Source: Sedimentisphaerales bacterium
Lineage (GTDB): Bacteria > Planctomycetota > Phycisphaerae > Sedimentisphaerales > SM23-30
Assembly (NCBI GenBank): GCA_030636065.1
Contig: DAOVXR010000103.1
Span: 1-6,469 of the forward strand
Reading direction: 5' to 3'
Length of the DNA stretch: 6,469 nt
In this document: positions 5,801 to 6,469 of the stretch, in pieces
How positions within the stretch are numbered: the first letter of the stretch is position 1
How the letters are laid out: each line of letters opens with the position of its first letter
Notes under the pieces: model-generated
The model's database searches: none
What the model saw: only the letters and a program-made list of their open reading frames with translations
Told to the model about the DNA's origin: nothing
Translations under genes and position numbers: made by a program

Positions 5801-6469
5801 TGTGTTACGCAGAACTACTTCCTGAGTTTCCTGGGGTACGCCTAAAACCATCTTCAGCCCACCGTCACTGTCGCCCGTAGCGCCCGCGTCTGCGTCCCAG
5901 TCCCCGTCGCTCGCTTGCGGGTCTTCCACATCTTCTACATACCGCCATTCGCTCTCGCCCGGATCAAGGCTGAAGTTATGACTGTCGGACCCGATCACGA
6001 TGTTGTCCAGCAACAACTGCCCGGCGCCTCCTCCCCAGCCCAGGCTTGAGGACAATTCACCACGAATGGACAATATATGCTCACCGACTTCCAGATCGCT
6101 CAACGTCAAATTCACCGTCTCGTAACCGCTGTCCTGCGTATCGCCCCCTTCTATTTGATAATCACCCGCAACGGTTACATCCACACCATCTACACTGACA
6201 ATCATATCAAGCGTCTGGCCGGCCAGAAGTCTCTCGCCAAGCAACTGCCGATAGTCAAAACTCAGTTCCACATCCCCCGCCGCATCGACCGTGAACTCCT
6301 GTCGGAAACGGCCCGTCAAATCAGACAATCCGCCGCCGTCGATTATCGAATCCTCGAACACCAGCCGGTAATTATCATCATCAACTTCAAGCTCCGATTC
6401 GCTGACCACCTCTACCTGCAGACTCACCTCGTAGAAATGCGAGAATGGATGTTTAGGACTCGGATGTCC
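2825..6469 (-). CDS. Large acidic exported-type multidomain protein: jelly roll, five ASH/choice-of-anchor-D-like domains, C-terminal beta-solenoid (N-terminus outside window)
   Basis: The frame stays open to the right edge: 14 codons (GHPSPKHPFSHFYE) precede the GTG at 6427, which has no ribosome site, so the true start lies beyond the window. 1214 residues are visible, numbered here from the edge. Residues 34-160 look like a jelly-roll/lectin-like beta-sandwich (VELSFDYR, GQLLLDNIVI). Five Ig-like ASH/choice-of-anchor-D-type domains follow at about 200-328, 352-460, 479-589, 606-709 and 730-840. They recur as 'DFGS..KG.T....I.N.G.S.L.I.S', then 'L.PG....V.V.F.P' and '....L.G.G'. Residues 864-1214 form a repetitive beta-solenoid. 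A D/N-rich calcium-type loop lies at 932-954. Only one Cys (1083) and few Lys are present, and acidic residues are very abundant. There is no LPXTG, PEP-CTERM or C-terminal membrane helix. A secreted or cell-surface binding/structural role is inferred; no catalytic motif was recognised. Confidence 0.9.
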   Translation of the reverse strand, partial: GHPSPKHPFSHFYEVSLQVEVVSESELEVDDDNYRLVFEDSIIDGGGLSDLTGRFRQEFTVDAAGDVELSFDYRQLLGERLLAGQTLDMIVSVDGVDVTVAGDYQIEGGDTQDSGYETVNLTLSDLEVGEHILSIRGELSSSLGWGGGAGQLLLDNIVIGSDSHNFSLDPGESEWRYVEDVEDPQASDGDWDADAGATGDSDGGLKMVLGVPQETQEVVLRNTGESPLAIQEWIVAGGIFYVPVQAADGTAGAVAGRFQLNGTYIEEIVSSSNYTGADDDVILNPGDYLTLLVVFEPTDNMVYDQAMYITSDVSGSELVVVRLTGNGVGGANILIEVDDEEVPRFDVLSQEGGRIDFGSVIKGETKSIIATISNDGSSNLTLTSVLEFSQVHYLRVEPYIETEVLAPGESMEVTLTYDAPAAEPGDELDVIELQTMLQISSDDRDLEDMIYNIEVVGLAVPAIPMIELIDAETGEQITTRLDLGSTYIDQPIQKTFQVKNIGGADVILEQFWFADNPDDVFDVSPENPYDENIDDPSDILIPYGDDPYTITVMFTPTSAGAEFGKLNVYYYDESGNLKYDSVRLKGEAFGQHLNVTDDEGSTILNGGDYDFGSLGQGQTIETEIIVTNAGSSDLSITSWALSAIDNPAGVFSIEEFTGGAITLDGGGGSESITVGFIPDGIGDFNGTMVITSDDPNNPEWTIYLTGEGATPGEVTISGDELTLVDPEDNRYELDFGDPIIVSPTSRVTQSFIISNDGGSDMRMESIEVNSSYFRMDTSELPTDGVLEGGEEYEVSVTFYAANMFDSKDPQVTPPVITITISDFGGEEETVSTIDLLASTYFAQQADAITGTTINWPLGPDGTDGMVRVILVGRGQVTAYPSAASDGDIGLLELTGTNTTSTLLVLGPWQGARIGGISGGLVNSIIMQSVSIDGDMNDDGLEDDPTGNEIDLEMLNGLLMLGNIEGGADILINNTSISGAFVMAGEIGENSDIEVNGGVSSFMAKSYGAGGHFKVDDNVGMMSFTGLGGTVAADFEIGGDLGTFIAFLSDFRGEVSAANISMFMVGEMNDANVVVEGKLGLLYCLGDMDNSRILAGYDLGADGQLGGGDDSVVSGWQIGNLLAMGRVSGSYVLGGIVPVNEGDYDVFDDNPDNQPSLEQMKTGKIGMVLFGNVLDNAPTFGIAAYGDIGTVLAGRYLVSDDYSPWSYFQVKSDWL
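3068..3736 (-). repeat. Protein-level repeat: beta-solenoid rungs of about 20 residues at the C-terminus of the large protein
   Basis: Nine successive units cover this stretch and a tenth (MVLFGNVLDNAPTFGIAAYG) follows after an insertion. Typical units start LLMLGNIEGGADILI, AFVMAGEIGENSDIEV, MMSFTGLGGTVAADFEI, MFMVGEMNDANVVVEG, LLYCLGDMDNSRILAG and LLAMGRVSGSYVLGG. The pattern is three or four hydrophobic residues, G, a short turn with D/N/G, then alternating hydrophobics and a closing G or S. That is typical of a parallel beta-helix. DNA-level identity between units is low, so the repeat is old. Two acidic insertions (DLGADGQLGGGDDS and the FDDNPDNQ region) interrupt the register. Confidence 0.75.

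Noticed and set aside
6425..6427. GTG as the start of the large protein
   Set aside because: The same frame continues open for 14 codons to the window edge, there is no ribosome binding site and no signal peptide after the GTG; the gene is better read as partial.

Overview
The window looks like a Planctomycetota chromosome, probably near Phycisphaerae. Three features suggest this: a 'GFTLIELLVVISIIAIL...MPALNRARE' pseudopilin, a Tat-tagged TIM-barrel sugar epimerase paired with a divergent Gfo/Idh/MocA oxidoreductase, and an intergenic repeat whose minus strand reads 'EHGQDGRGT'. That peptide is a familiar spurious translation in genomes of this superphylum. The assignment rests on family recognition by eye, not on a search.

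All four real genes lie on the minus strand, so transcription runs from high to low coordinates. First comes the downstream part of a very large, acidic, exported-looking protein (2825 to the right edge, start outside the window). It has a jelly-roll-like domain, five ASH/choice-of-anchor-D type beta-sandwiches and a C-terminal solenoid of about 20-residue rungs. A 336-base intergenic stretch follows. It holds a GC-rich mosaic of short palindromes and GGGTGGCA units (about 2605-2815), then a good sigma70-type promoter (2549-2576) with a strong ribosome binding site.

The promoter serves a likely two-gene operon: a Tat-signal TIM-barrel epimerase/isomerase (1640-2488) and a cytoplasmic-looking NAD(P)-dependent oxidoreductase (255-1565), separated by a short spacer with a 16-base repeat. 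After 50 bases comes the start of a type IV pilin-like/pseudopilin gene (1-204) that runs off the left edge.

The TIM-barrel protein and the oxidoreductase plausibly act together in oxidising and isomerising a sugar or polyol. The large protein is more likely a surface or secreted structural/binding protein, and the repeat block and promoter separate it from the operon. I found no RNA genes, CRISPR, transposase or phage genes. The least described parts are the architecture of the large protein and the intergenic repeat element.
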